From Hydrogenovibrio sp. UBA654 (GTDB taxonomy: Bacteria; Pseudomonadota; Gammaproteobacteria; Thiomicrospirales; Thiomicrospiraceae), in assembly GCA_002299585.1 (NCBI GenBank), contig DBOE01000076.1:1-40255 (forward strand): a DNA stretch of 40,255 bases, in the 5' to 3' direction. Shown piece after piece: positions 32,170 to 40,255 of the stretch. A model generated the notes under the pieces. It had not been told where the DNA came from. It did no database searches and worked only from the letters and a program-made list of their open reading frames with translations. Made by a program: the position numbers and the translations under genes. Every line of letters starts with the position of its first letter. Position 1 is the stretch's first letter.

Positions 32170-34332
32170 ATGGATGAATTCACTCCTACTTCAATAGATG
32201 GTCTTATCCAAAAAACCTCTCTTTACCTTGAAGACAAACAGGTAAAGAAGATTATTGTTGCCTTCAAGTTTGCTAAAAAACTGCACCGAGGACAAATTAG
32301 AAAATCTGGCGGTGACTATATTTGGCACCCTGTTGCCGTTGCCGAAATTTTGGCAGAAATCCAACTAGACTGTGAAAGTATTGTTGCCGCTTTATTACAC
32401 GATATTATCGAAGATACCCCTATTTCTAAAGTTAAGTTAAAAACTAAATTTGGGGAAAGTATTACCGAAATAGTCGATGGAGTAACTAAGCTTGGAAAAC
32501 TAGAATTTGATAATCCACAAGAAGCCCAAGCAGAAAATTTTCGTAAGATGATTATGGCAATGGCTCGTGACATTAGAGTTATTTTAATAAAACTTGCCGA
32601 CCGTTTACATAATATGCGTACTTTAAATGTTATGCGTCTTGATAAACAGCGACGTATCGCAATAGAAACTCTGGACATTTATGCTCCAATCGCTGCTCGT
32701 TTAGGTATTAATGCCATCAGGCTTGAGTTAGAAGATTTAGGTTTTAAAGCCATGTACCCACTTCGCCATAAAGTACTTGAACTGGCGGTAAAAAACACAA
32801 AAGGTCATCGCCATGAAATAGTTAACAAAATAGCGATAAATATTGAACGACGACTACAAGAAGAAAATATTCCCGCACAAGTAATTGGAAGAGAAAAACA
32901 CCTCTACAGTTTGTATAAAAAAATGAAGTATAAAAAACTTAGATTTGATGATATTTTAGATATTTTTGCTTTCCGAGTAATAGTCAATACTGCCGACCAA
33001 TGCTATAGAGCACTGGGGTCAACTCATTCTCTTTATAAACCTTTTCCGGGAAGAATTAAAGACTATATTGCCATACCAAAACCAAATGGGTATCAATCAT
33101 TACATACAGTTTTATTTGGATCTTTTGGTGGTTATATAGAAGTACAAATTCGCACCAAGGAAATGAATGAAGTTTCAGAACATGGTATTGCTGCACACTG
33201 GGTTTATAAAAAAAACCCTACTAAAGATACACAAAATCAGATAAAGAACTCTCCTGTTGAAATAAGAGCTCAAGAATGGGTAAAAAACCTACTTGAAATG
33301 CAACAAAGTGCTGGTAATTCTCTTGATTTTCTTGAGAGCGTTAAAATAGACTTATTTCCAAGCGTAATTTACCTATTTACCCCTAATGGTGACATAGTTA
33401 CCCTACCAATTGGTGCTACTGCTATTGATTTTGCCTACGCAGTTCATACTAGTGTTGGCCATTCAGCAATCGGTTGTCGTGTTAATAAAAAACTAATTCC
33501 TCTAAGAAGTAAACTAGAATCAGGTCAAACTATTGAAATAATGCGTAGCGAAGAAAAACAACCTAACCCAGCATGGTTACAAGTTGTTATAACCGCAAAA
33601 GCTCGTTCACAAATTCGTGCTTTTTTAAAAAAACAACAACATACCTCTGCCATTAAACTAGGTAAACGATTGCTAAAAAAATCTTTATTAACCTATAGCA
33701 TGAAATATAAGTCTCTAACTGGGATTATTCAAGAAGACTTAATTGACAAATTAAACATAGTTTCTTGGAAACTACTACTAGAAGATATAGGTCATGGTAA
33801 GAGATTTGCTAACCTAGTCGCCAAACAGATTCATGACCTAGTGCTAGGATCAGAAAACAATACTTTTGTACCATCTAAAACTGCTAAAAATGCCACACCC
33901 TTAACTATATCTGGAACAGAAGGTATGGTAGTAAATTATGCTGGTTGCTGTTACCCAATACTTGGCGATGATATTATAGGATTTATTAGTGCAGAAAAAG
34001 GGTTGGTAATTCACCGCCAAGAATGTAATAGTGTTAAAAACTTCAAAAATAACCCAGACAAATGGCTAGATGTACATTGGGGAACAAAAATACAACAATT
34101 ATTTAATGTTGGCTTACAAATCGAAGTTGAAAATTCCCGCGGAGCTTTAGCCAAAATAGCTACCGAAATATCTGCAGAAAAATCAGATATAGAGCGTATA
34201 ACATCAGAGGATAAAGATGAGTCTTACAGCTTAATGAATCTAATAATCAAAGTGAACTCAAGAAAACACCTTGCGGGCATTATGCGCCAGTTGCGCAACA
34301 TGTCTATAGTCGAAAAGATACATAGATTTTAA
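32170..34332 (+). CDS. spoT: Bifunctional (p)ppGpp synthase/hydrolase SpoT
   Basis: SpoT makes and degrades (p)ppGpp, the stringent-response signal. The 720-residue protein (E. coli 702) has an intact hydrolase HD domain (H53, H77-D78, E81-D82 in LLHDIIEDTP). A synthetase domain follows with GRIKDYIAIPKPNGYQSLHT, then a TGS domain (about 395-455, IYLFTPNGDIVTLPIGATAIDFAYAVH). The C-terminal part has the conserved-cysteine region GCCYPILGDDIIGF and ACT (about 640-720). The hydrolase residues are present, so it is SpoT-like, not RelA-like. It is coupled with rpoZ. Confidence 0.96.
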   Translation: MDEFTPTSIDGLIQKTSLYLEDKQVKKIIVAFKFAKKLHRGQIRKSGGDYIWHPVAVAEILAEIQLDCESIVAALLHDIIEDTPISKVKLKTKFGESITEIVDGVTKLGKLEFDNPQEAQAENFRKMIMAMARDIRVILIKLADRLHNMRTLNVMRLDKQRRIAIETLDIYAPIAARLGINAIRLELEDLGFKAMYPLRHKVLELAVKNTKGHRHEIVNKIAINIERRLQEENIPAQVIGREKHLYSLYKKMKYKKLRFDDILDIFAFRVIVNTADQCYRALGSTHSLYKPFPGRIKDYIAIPKPNGYQSLHTVLFGSFGGYIEVQIRTKEMNEVSEHGIAAHWVYKKNPTKDTQNQIKNSPVEIRAQEWVKNLLEMQQSAGNSLDFLESVKIDLFPSVIYLFTPNGDIVTLPIGATAIDFAYAVHTSVGHSAIGCRVNKKLIPLRSKLESGQTIEIMRSEEKQPNPAWLQVVITAKARSQIRAFLKKQQHTSAIKLGKRLLKKSLLTYSMKYKSLTGIIQEDLIDKLNIVSWKLLLEDIGHGKRFANLVAKQIHDLVLGSENNTFVPSKTAKNATPLTISGTEGMVVNYAGCCYPILGDDIIGFISAEKGLVIHRQECNSVKNFKNNPDKWLDVHWGTKIQQLFNVGLQIEVENSRGALAKIATEISAEKSDIERITSEDKDESYSLMNLIIKVNSRKHLAGIMRQLRNMSIVEKIHRF

Positions 34333-34359
34333 ACATATAATTATAAGACTAAACAAAAA

Positions 34360-34376
34360 ATGGCACTATCTTTGCT
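34360..34376 (+). promoter_or_regulatory. Sigma-54 promoter of the exporter operon
   Basis: ATGGCACTATCTTTGCT contains TGGCAC and TTTGCT with GG and GC exactly ten bases apart, the best RpoN match in the window. The predicted start is near 34387, giving a leader of about 177 nt before the ATG at 34564. The leader is AT-rich with a small TAGAG/CTCTA hairpin. No other promoter candidate of similar quality was seen in the 231-base gap. Confidence 0.8.
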
Positions 34377-34563
34377 AAAGTATTAAGCCCTGATTAACTA
34401 AAATAATTTATAGCAACACCAAATTTTTAGCATAATAATTATTTTTTTTATTTTTTACCTATTTATTCTAGTACAAAATTTATTACAATCACAGCATTAA
34501 AATTTAGAGGGATTATGCTCTCTATTTAAGCACAAGATAACATAACATAAGGAGTAGGTATCT

Positions 34564-35508
34564 ATGGAGAACAAATCAGGTATTTTTCGTGAAGCTTTGG
34601 TTCAGATTAAAGAAATGCTGATTGAAGATAAAAAGGATATCTATTTTCTTGTGTATTATTCTATGCTAGAAGCCATATTATTGCTTGTAGTGGCATTAAC
34701 AACGGCTTTTATCATTAATGCTGTTTTAGCACATGCAACTATTTCAGTTTATGTTTTAGCATTTACTGTAATTATAATCTTTATAATGATTGTATCTATT
34801 CAAGTTTTAAAAGAACATATGATTGAGAAGTTTGAAGAAAGTATTTTTGTAAAAAATTCTATTCAAATATCAAAACTTGCCCTTGATAAGAAAAATATTA
34901 GCGTTGATAAATATATGAACTATTTTTTTGATGTATTATCAATACAAAAGGCTTTTCCTGCTATATTATTAAACGGCTCGGCATTGATAGTAAAAATAAT
35001 TATAATTTTGTTATTATTGCTTATGTTTGATCCTACTTTTTTTGTAACTGGAATCTTTTCCCTTATAGCGTACATTTTACTAACTTTATTTTTAGGTAAT
35101 AATGGTTCCATAGCAGCAATTGGAAGATCTGATGCCAAGCACCAAGCAATATTTTATCTACAACATATCCCAACTAAAAATCAAGATAAAAATGAAATTT
35201 TAGAAGGTCTAGATAAGCTTTTAGTCAAATTTATAGAGGCCAGAGAAAAAATGTTTAGTATTATTATTAAACAGCTTTCGTTAACTTTTTTTATGGAAGG
35301 TGTTATTTTGAGCAGTTTTTTTATTGTTGGTGGTTACCTTATTTTTGAGGGTAGCTTAACTATTGGAGAGTTTATCACTGCAGAGATTATTATTATGTCC
35401 CTTACCTACTCTTTAAAAGATTTTATAAAACAAATAGACTATGTATACAATATGATTGAGGCCTTATATAAAATAAATAAACTCTCAGATGCGTTGGAGA
35501 AAAAATGA
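34564..35508 (+). CDS. ABC-exporter transmembrane domain protein lacking an ATPase domain
   Basis: This 314-residue membrane protein has six predicted membrane segments (about 27-55, 60-82, 138-157, 160-178, 243-260, 266-284). The order and spacing are those of the ABC_membrane domain of type I secretion transporters, including the intracellular stretch between segments 4 and 5. The family C-terminal end (YNMIEALYKINKLSDALE) is where the linker to the nucleotide-binding domain would start, but the gene stops there. No Walker A, signature or Walker B motif is present, nor is a C39 peptidase domain at the N-terminus. A GGAG ribosome site precedes the ATG. Its stop overlaps the HlyD start by ATGA. 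Either an ATPase is supplied from elsewhere, or the protein has a non-transport role. Confidence 0.75.
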   Translation: MENKSGIFREALVQIKEMLIEDKKDIYFLVYYSMLEAILLLVVALTTAFIINAVLAHATISVYVLAFTVIIIFIMIVSIQVLKEHMIEKFEESIFVKNSIQISKLALDKKNISVDKYMNYFFDVLSIQKAFPAILLNGSALIVKIIIILLLLLMFDPTFFVTGIFSLIAYILLTLFLGNNGSIAAIGRSDAKHQAIFYLQHIPTKNQDKNEILEGLDKLLVKFIEAREKMFSIIIKQLSLTFFMEGVILSSFFIVGGYLIFEGSLTIGEFITAEIIIMSLTYSLKDFIKQIDYVYNMIEALYKINKLSDALEKK

Positions 35509-36767
35509 TTCAGTTTAAAGCAACAAAACGTGCCTCTCAACGCCCTTTTGTTAAAAAGCCTTTGCGGATTACACTAATAATATTAACCGTACTTATTCTG
35601 ATCCTTTTTTTGCCCTGGCAGCAAACTGTCAAAGGTATTGGCACACTAATCGCCTTAAACCCCATAGAGCGAAATTATAATATAGTTGCAACAGTAGATG
35701 GTTTTATTGAAAAAATTTATATAAAAGAAAATCAGTTTATTAAAAAAGGGCAAAAACTCTTTAAGATGAGAGATAGAGACATTAATTACAGTAACCGACT
35801 TTTCACTATACGAGACAAGAGCCAACAAAAATATAATAATACAATACTAGGTTTAAGTAATTTAGAAGAAAACCTACTAAGCCAAGAAAACATTTTTGAA
35901 AAAGGAATCTCAATTTTTAATAAAGAAACCATACAATTGCAAAACTCTCTTTTAGCATTAAAAAAGCAAGAGATTGTACTGAAAAATAAAAATGGGATAG
36001 AACTGAGTAACTACAATAGATATAAAAGGCTCTTTAAAGATGGTATAGAGTCTAAACGAGAAGTAGAGTTAAAATACAACGACTACCTAGATACAAATGC
36101 ACAATATCAAAAAATCTTAACAGAAATTAATAACAACAAACAGGCTCTGCACATCCTAAAAGAAAAGAACGGTAAATTTATTAATGAAATAAAACTAAAG
36201 ATTAATGCAATTAAAAACAACATCTTAACAACCAAAAACATTGCCAATACTTTAAAGCAAAATATTGAACTAGACTCCACCAATATATCACGATATATGA
36301 GTACTGATGTAGTTGCAAAAACTGATGGATATGTGATTAGAATTCATCAAAATGACCAAAACAAATTACTAAAACCAGGAGAAATAATTATGCAATTTGC
36401 TCCAATTGTTACTCAGCGAGCTTTGCGTTTAAAAGTTACTAGCTTTAATATGCCATTAATTCAAAAAGGTCTACCGGTGCGGATTATGTTCCATGGATGG
36501 CCTGGAATACAAGTACCTGGCTGGCCAAAAGTCTCCCATGGCACCAATGGAGGAATAATTAAAACAGTAGAACAAACTTCACATGAAGAAGGCATGTTCT
36601 ATGCAAATATTGTTGAAGACATAGATGATTTCTCCTGGCCACCGATGCGTTTATTAAAAGTTGGTACTCAAGCAACTATATGGGTCAGGCTTTCAACCGT
36701 ACCTATTTGGTATGAAATATGGCGACTAATGTCAGTACAACCACCAAAACTTATTCTGCCAAAATGA
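35505..36767 (+). CDS. HlyD-family periplasmic adaptor (membrane fusion protein)
   Basis: Adaptor proteins of this family bridge an inner-membrane pump and a TolC-type outer-membrane channel. The 420-residue protein has one N-terminal membrane segment (about 22-43). A half lipoyl domain follows (about 60-90, IVATVDGFIEKIYIKENQFIKKGQKLFKMRD), then a long coiled-coil hairpin (about 95-270), the second lipoyl half (VVAKTDGYVIRIHQNDQNKLLKPGE) and a beta-barrel/C-terminal domain rich in tryptophan and glycine (HGWPGIQVPGWPKVS). It overlaps both neighbours by four bases, so all three genes are translationally coupled. Confidence 0.9.
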   Translation: MIQFKATKRASQRPFVKKPLRITLIILTVLILILFLPWQQTVKGIGTLIALNPIERNYNIVATVDGFIEKIYIKENQFIKKGQKLFKMRDRDINYSNRLFTIRDKSQQKYNNTILGLSNLEENLLSQENIFEKGISIFNKETIQLQNSLLALKKQEIVLKNKNGIELSNYNRYKRLFKDGIESKREVELKYNDYLDTNAQYQKILTEINNNKQALHILKEKNGKFINEIKLKINAIKNNILTTKNIANTLKQNIELDSTNISRYMSTDVVAKTDGYVIRIHQNDQNKLLKPGEIIMQFAPIVTQRALRLKVTSFNMPLIQKGLPVRIMFHGWPGIQVPGWPKVSHGTNGGIIKTVEQTSHEEGMFYANIVEDIDDFSWPPMRLLKVGTQATIWVRLSTVPIWYEIWRLMSVQPPKLILPK

Positions 36768-38143
36768 ACAAAACTATAGTTATCATCTTGTTTTTTTTAT
36801 CTTTCTCCGTTGATGCAAAAGAAATATTTTCATTTGAAAATATTTTTTTATATTTCAACGAAGAGAATCCCTACTTTTATAATTCTATAGGTAAAGAATA
36901 TATTGCCAAAGAAAAGGAATATTATTATAAAGGTGCTTTTGATACACAGCTAAAAGCTCAATATGATGAAAAATCCTACCCTCTAACTACAGGAACTTTT
37001 CAAAAAGTAGAAATTGTTAAACCTATAGAAAATGGTATAGAATTTTCTGTAGCCTACAGAAAATCGATAGGTACTCAAGAATACAACAATATCAAAACTG
37101 GTGAAGAAGGTGAGGTTCTCACAGGTATAAAAATCCCTATTTTTTCAGTCTTTAATAATACCAGTAAAAATAAAATTGATTTAGTAACCTCAAAAGTAAA
37201 TACAAAAACAATTCATCAAAATATTAGATCTAGCTTAAACAGATTATCTTTCCAGATTTTTAAAACTTATTATCAGATTTTACTAAACCAAGAAATTGTT
37301 ATTACCGAGAAACAACTCCTTGAAAAAGCACAAAGTAATTTTGTTTTTATGTCAAAAGAAGTAGCTTCAGGTAAAACAGCAAAAATATCTCTTTATGGCA
37401 ATGAAAGGCAAGTTATTAACCGTAAGCAGCGAAAAATTAATGCCGACAATCTCCTCTTACGAAATAAGAATATATTTTTACAATATCTTGGTATCTCTAA
37501 AAATAAATTTAATAAAAAATATTTTTTACCAAGGCTTCCACAAAAATCATATAAACTTATGTCTTTTGCTGATGCCCAAACAATTGCTATTAACAATAAC
37601 CCTCAATTACAAGAAATTGAGTATAAAATTGAAAAAATAAAGCTACAGCAAGAATACAATACTGTCTCAAAATATCCAAATCTTAATCTTAACTTGTATG
37701 GTGCACACGACTTCAAAGAAAAAAAAGGCTATGAACGAGAAGGATATAAAATTTCTGTTGATTTTTCTCTACCCATTGAGCAAAGAAAATATAAAGGGCA
37801 AAAAGCAGCTTTAAAAAAAGAAATCCTTCTACTACAGAGTTCTATGCAAAAAATACAAATAGATATTCAAACAAATATAAAAAATATCCTACTAAAAGCT
37901 AAAACAACACAAACAATGATTTGGTTATCTAAAAAAGAACTAGTTTTAACAAAAAAATTAGAAGATGCAGAAAAAATAAAATATAGGGAGGGACTAAGTC
38001 AATTGCAGTTAGTCAATCTACGAGAAATGAAAACTCTACAAGTAGAGCAAAAACTACTAAAATATTATTATGACTATAAATTGCTTAAATTAGAACTCAA
38101 ATTAAAACTTGGTATTGATATATATCTAGCAAAAAACAGTTGA
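36764..38143 (+). CDS. TolC-family outer-membrane protein
   Basis: This is an outer-membrane factor expected to complete the exporter. From the ATG at 36764 the protein has about 459 residues and starts with a good signal peptide (MNKTIVIILFFLSFSVDA-K). A longer frame from 36719 would place 15 polar residues before it and is rejected, since the chosen ATG overlaps the HlyD stop as ATGA. The body is two related OEP halves, each with long lysine- and glutamine-rich helices. The second includes the family phrase LSFADAQTIAINNNPQLQ-like MSFADAQTIAINNNPQL, and the C-terminal region has EGLSQLQLVNLREMKTLQVEQ. Lysine codons are strikingly frequent in all three operon genes. Confidence 0.87.
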   Translation: MNKTIVIILFFLSFSVDAKEIFSFENIFLYFNEENPYFYNSIGKEYIAKEKEYYYKGAFDTQLKAQYDEKSYPLTTGTFQKVEIVKPIENGIEFSVAYRKSIGTQEYNNIKTGEEGEVLTGIKIPIFSVFNNTSKNKIDLVTSKVNTKTIHQNIRSSLNRLSFQIFKTYYQILLNQEIVITEKQLLEKAQSNFVFMSKEVASGKTAKISLYGNERQVINRKQRKINADNLLLRNKNIFLQYLGISKNKFNKKYFLPRLPQKSYKLMSFADAQTIAINNNPQLQEIEYKIEKIKLQQEYNTVSKYPNLNLNLYGAHDFKEKKGYEREGYKISVDFSLPIEQRKYKGQKAALKKEILLLQSSMQKIQIDIQTNIKNILLKAKTTQTMIWLSKKELVLTKKLEDAEKIKYREGLSQLQLVNLREMKTLQVEQKLLKYYYDYKLLKLELKLKLGIDIYLAKNS

Positions 38144-38148
38144 AATAT

Positions 38149-38164
38149 AAAACTAGTTAGTTTT
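38149..38164. terminator. Possible hairpin between convergent genes
   Basis: AAAACT-AGTT-AGTTTT forms a 6-bp AT-rich stem across the nine-base gap between the TolC-like and Nudix genes and overlaps the Nudix stop codon. It is weak but symmetrical. Confidence 0.3.
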
Positions 38165-39094
38165 CCAAAAACTAGAAATTGCCGCTATTCCCTGGGCTCC
38201 ACTTTGTTTAGCAGTAGTTTTATCTTCCATTTTCATACCTCCTAAAGCATAAACTGGCACAGGAATATCAGCAACAAATTCTGTAAACTTATCCCAACCC
38301 ATTGCTTCTAAATTAGGGTGAGAGGAGGTTTTTTTAACTGGTGACAACAAAATAATATCTGCTCCTAACTCTAGTGCCTTAGTGATTTCTGCTTTATTAT
38401 GAGTAGAAACACTAAGTAATTTATCTTTACTAATAGGGCGTTTTATCAAATTTTTTACAGCTGTTGAACTTAATTGCAACCCATCTGCTTGCCCTAATTG
38501 TTCTAATAACCTTGGGGGAGAATTAAGTAAAACTTTAGCTTGGTATTTGTGAGCTAATTCAATAGCTGGTTTGGCAAAATCTATAAACGCTTGTTCATTT
38601 AAGCTTTTTGCTCTAAGTTGAATTAATTTTATACCAGTCTCTAAAGTATTTTGCAAGAGCCTTAAACCATCTTTCTTACCTTGAAAGCTGCCACTAATCG
38701 CAAAAGAATCAGGCAAAGATAACGCCAATCTAATATTATCATTAGCTTCAGGAAATTTATAATCACATAATTGCTCTTTAGCAACCCATTTTATTTTTTG
38801 CCCCTCTTTACCGATAGCTTCGCCATTAAAATCTCTGCTTACAAATACATGCAACAAAACCCTAGCATGCCTATAAAACCATGGAATTTGAATTAATGCT
38901 TGCCAATTAGTTGTTGTAACACCGACTTCTTCTTTAAACTCACGAACTAAAGCCTCAGTAAGATTTTCTCCTACTTCAACTCTACCACCAGGAAATTCCC
39001 AGCAACCTGCATAGGTTTGATGTTTTTGTCGTAAAGAAATCAAGACTTCATGGTTTTTTTTTAATACACCAACTACTATCTGAATTTGTTCCAT
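38153..39094 (-). CDS. Nudix hydrolase-ThiE/TenI-like fusion protein
   Basis: This 313-residue two-domain protein has a MutT-like Nudix hydrolase (about 1-125) with the box GGRVEVGENLTEALVREFKEEVGV, likely cleaning oxidised nucleotides. A thiamine-phosphate-synthase-like TIM barrel follows (about 135-313, LIQLRAKSLNEQAF, ILLSPVKKTSSHP, VYALGGM). The fusion is common in gammaproteobacteria, often near secM-secA. Key ThiE pyrophosphate-binding residues look altered (SPVKKTSSHP), so thiamine synthesis by this domain is doubtful. I chose the ATG at 39094 with a GAGGG site; a TTG nine bases upstream is possible. It diverges from hisC. Confidence 0.88.
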   Translation of the reverse strand: MEQIQIVVGVLKKNHEVLISLRQKHQTYAGCWEFPGGRVEVGENLTEALVREFKEEVGVTTTNWQALIQIPWFYRHARVLLHVFVSRDFNGEAIGKEGQKIKWVAKEQLCDYKFPEANDNIRLALSLPDSFAISGSFQGKKDGLRLLQNTLETGIKLIQLRAKSLNEQAFIDFAKPAIELAHKYQAKVLLNSPPRLLEQLGQADGLQLSSTAVKNLIKRPISKDKLLSVSTHNKAEITKALELGADIILLSPVKKTSSHPNLEAMGWDKFTEFVADIPVPVYALGGMKMEDKTTAKQSGAQGIAAISSFWKTN

Positions 39095-39146
39095 TATTAA
39101 CAACCCTCTTGGTAAAATACTAGCATAATTATTTTATGAGATAAAA

Positions 39147-40208
39147 ATGAGTAAATTTTGGAGTGACCTTGTTCAGCAACTTAACCCATATATTCCTGGA
39201 GAACAACCAAAAATAGATGGATTAATTAAATTAAATACTAACGAAAACCCCTACCCACCATCAGCAAAAGTTTATGAAGCAATTTCTAGAGCTAATAATA
39301 TAAAACTAGCACTATATCCCGACCCAGATGCTACAGAGTTAAAAGAGTCTATAGCCAATTATTATAAAGTAAAAATTGATCAGATTTTTGTTGGTAACGG
39401 CTCTGATGAAGTATTAGCCCATATTTTTTTAGCTTTATTGAAAAAAGAATCTCCATTATTATTGCCAGATATTAGCTATAGTTTCTACTCTGTTTATTGT
39501 AGTTTATACCAAATCAACTATAAAATAATTCCTTTAGATAATAAATTTAGAATCAATCCTATTGACTATAAAGTCAACAATGGAGCTATTATTTTCCCTA
39601 ATCCTAATGCTCCAACAGGTATCTTATTAAGCTTAAACACTATAGAAGAAATATTAACCAACAACCTAAGCTCAGTAGTAGTAGTTGATGAAGCCTATAT
39701 TGATTTTGGAGGCAAAACATCAATCTGCTTAATTAATAAATATCCCAATTTATTAGTAGTACAAACCTTTTCAAAATCTCGTTCTTTAGCTGGTTTAAGA
39801 GTTGGTTTTGCCATAGGTAACAAACAATTAATAAGTGCACTTGAAATAGTGAAAAATAGCTTTAATTCCTACCCAATGAATAGACTATCCATGCCAGCAG
39901 CTATAGCGGCTATAAAAGACGAAAAATATTTTCAACAAACCAACACTGCAATAATTAAAACTCGTGCAGAATTAACTAAATTTTTAACTAACAACGACTT
40001 TAGTGTAATTTCTTCAATGGCAAATTTCGTATTTGCCAAACATAAATCAATCAAAGCTAAAACAATAGCTAATAAACTAAGGGAACAAAAAATCATTGTC
40101 CGCTACTTTGATAAACCGCGAATAAATAAATATCTAAGAATTAGCATAGGTACAGAAAAACAAAATAGTTTACTTTGTAATAGTCTCAAAAAAATACTAG
40201 CAGAGTGA
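39147..40208 (+). CDS. hisC: Histidinol-phosphate aminotransferase
   Basis: HisC transaminates imidazole acetol phosphate in histidine synthesis, using PLP. The 353-residue protein starts MSKFWSDLVQQLNPYIPGEQP, with the family phrase LNTNENPYPPS. The PLP residues are visible: NPNAPTG, D181 and Y184 in VDEAYIDFGG, the Schiff-base lysine K210 in TFSKSRSLAGLRVG, and R218 nearby. A C-terminal substrate arginine lies in YLRISIGT. Length is normal. No other his genes are present in the window; the last 47 bases contain nothing recognisable. Confidence 0.93.
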   Translation: MSKFWSDLVQQLNPYIPGEQPKIDGLIKLNTNENPYPPSAKVYEAISRANNIKLALYPDPDATELKESIANYYKVKIDQIFVGNGSDEVLAHIFLALLKKESPLLLPDISYSFYSVYCSLYQINYKIIPLDNKFRINPIDYKVNNGAIIFPNPNAPTGILLSLNTIEEILTNNLSSVVVVDEAYIDFGGKTSICLINKYPNLLVVQTFSKSRSLAGLRVGFAIGNKQLISALEIVKNSFNSYPMNRLSMPAAIAAIKDEKYFQQTNTAIIKTRAELTKFLTNNDFSVISSMANFVFAKHKSIKAKTIANKLREQKIIVRYFDKPRINKYLRISIGTEKQNSLLCNSLKKILAE

Positions 40209-40255
40209 CCATCCCCCCCTTTATAGATTTTAACTAAAAACCACCTACAAATATA

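Noticed and set aside
32319..32336. Sigma-54-like TTGGCACCCTGTTGCC inside spoT
   Set aside because: The GG-GC spacing is one base short and it is in a conserved coding region.
34430..34470. T-rich stretch after spoT as a terminator
   Set aside because: The only stem possible is a short all-AT one (AATAATTATT), too weak to call.
1..40255. CRISPR arrays, tRNA/rRNA genes, riboswitches
   Set aside because: No regularly spaced repeats, no cloverleaf-like conserved arms such as GGTTCGAATCC, and no recognised riboswitch core were seen in the gaps.

Overview
This is an A+T-rich chromosomal window from a motile gammaproteobacterium. The gene orders glnS-cysS diverging from ppiB-lpxH, rpoZ-spoT, and cheV/flgA/flgM/flgN/PilZ next to flgBCDE are gammaproteobacterial (Pseudomonas- and Vibrio-like). 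FlgT, CheV and sigma-54 sites point to a polar-type flagellar hierarchy. I cannot name the genus.

Positions 1-9052 are a flagellar and chemotaxis locus. On the minus strand lie flgF (cut by the window edge), flgBCDE and cheV-flgT. On the plus strand lie flgA, flgM-flgN and a c-di-GMP-type PilZ gene. Well-formed sigma-54 sites precede flgF, flgB and the PilZ gene, and a sigma-28 (FliA) site precedes flgM. A second sigma-28-like site faces a bidirectional terminator between flgF and flgE and may make a very short RNA.

Positions 9049-21959 are mostly housekeeping: a 165-bp hairpin MITE-like repeat; glnS-cysS; two cyclophilins and lpxH; a thiopurine methyltransferase; a membrane-anchored thioredoxin-like protein, a DASS transporter and Uup; a CtpA protease; an ECF sigma factor with a DUF3379 partner; and a small ArsR regulator whose cysteine spacing matches persulfide sensors.

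Positions 22004-34332 hold a Wzz-like protein, the ABC-F factor YbiT, htpG with a clear sigma-32 promoter, an unrecognised exported protein, coaE with an overlapping unknown ORF, ppk2 with a small partner ORF, queG and rpoZ-spoT. Two decayed coding remnants lie in the gaps, one of them glutaredoxin-like.

Positions 34360-38143 are the most unusual part. Three translationally coupled genes encode an ABC-exporter membrane domain with no ATPase domain, a HlyD-like adaptor and a TolC-like outer-membrane protein. They lie behind a near-perfect sigma-54 promoter of the same type that drives the flagellar genes. The window ends with a Nudix-ThiE fusion gene and hisC.

No tRNA, rRNA, CRISPR array or complete insertion sequence was seen.
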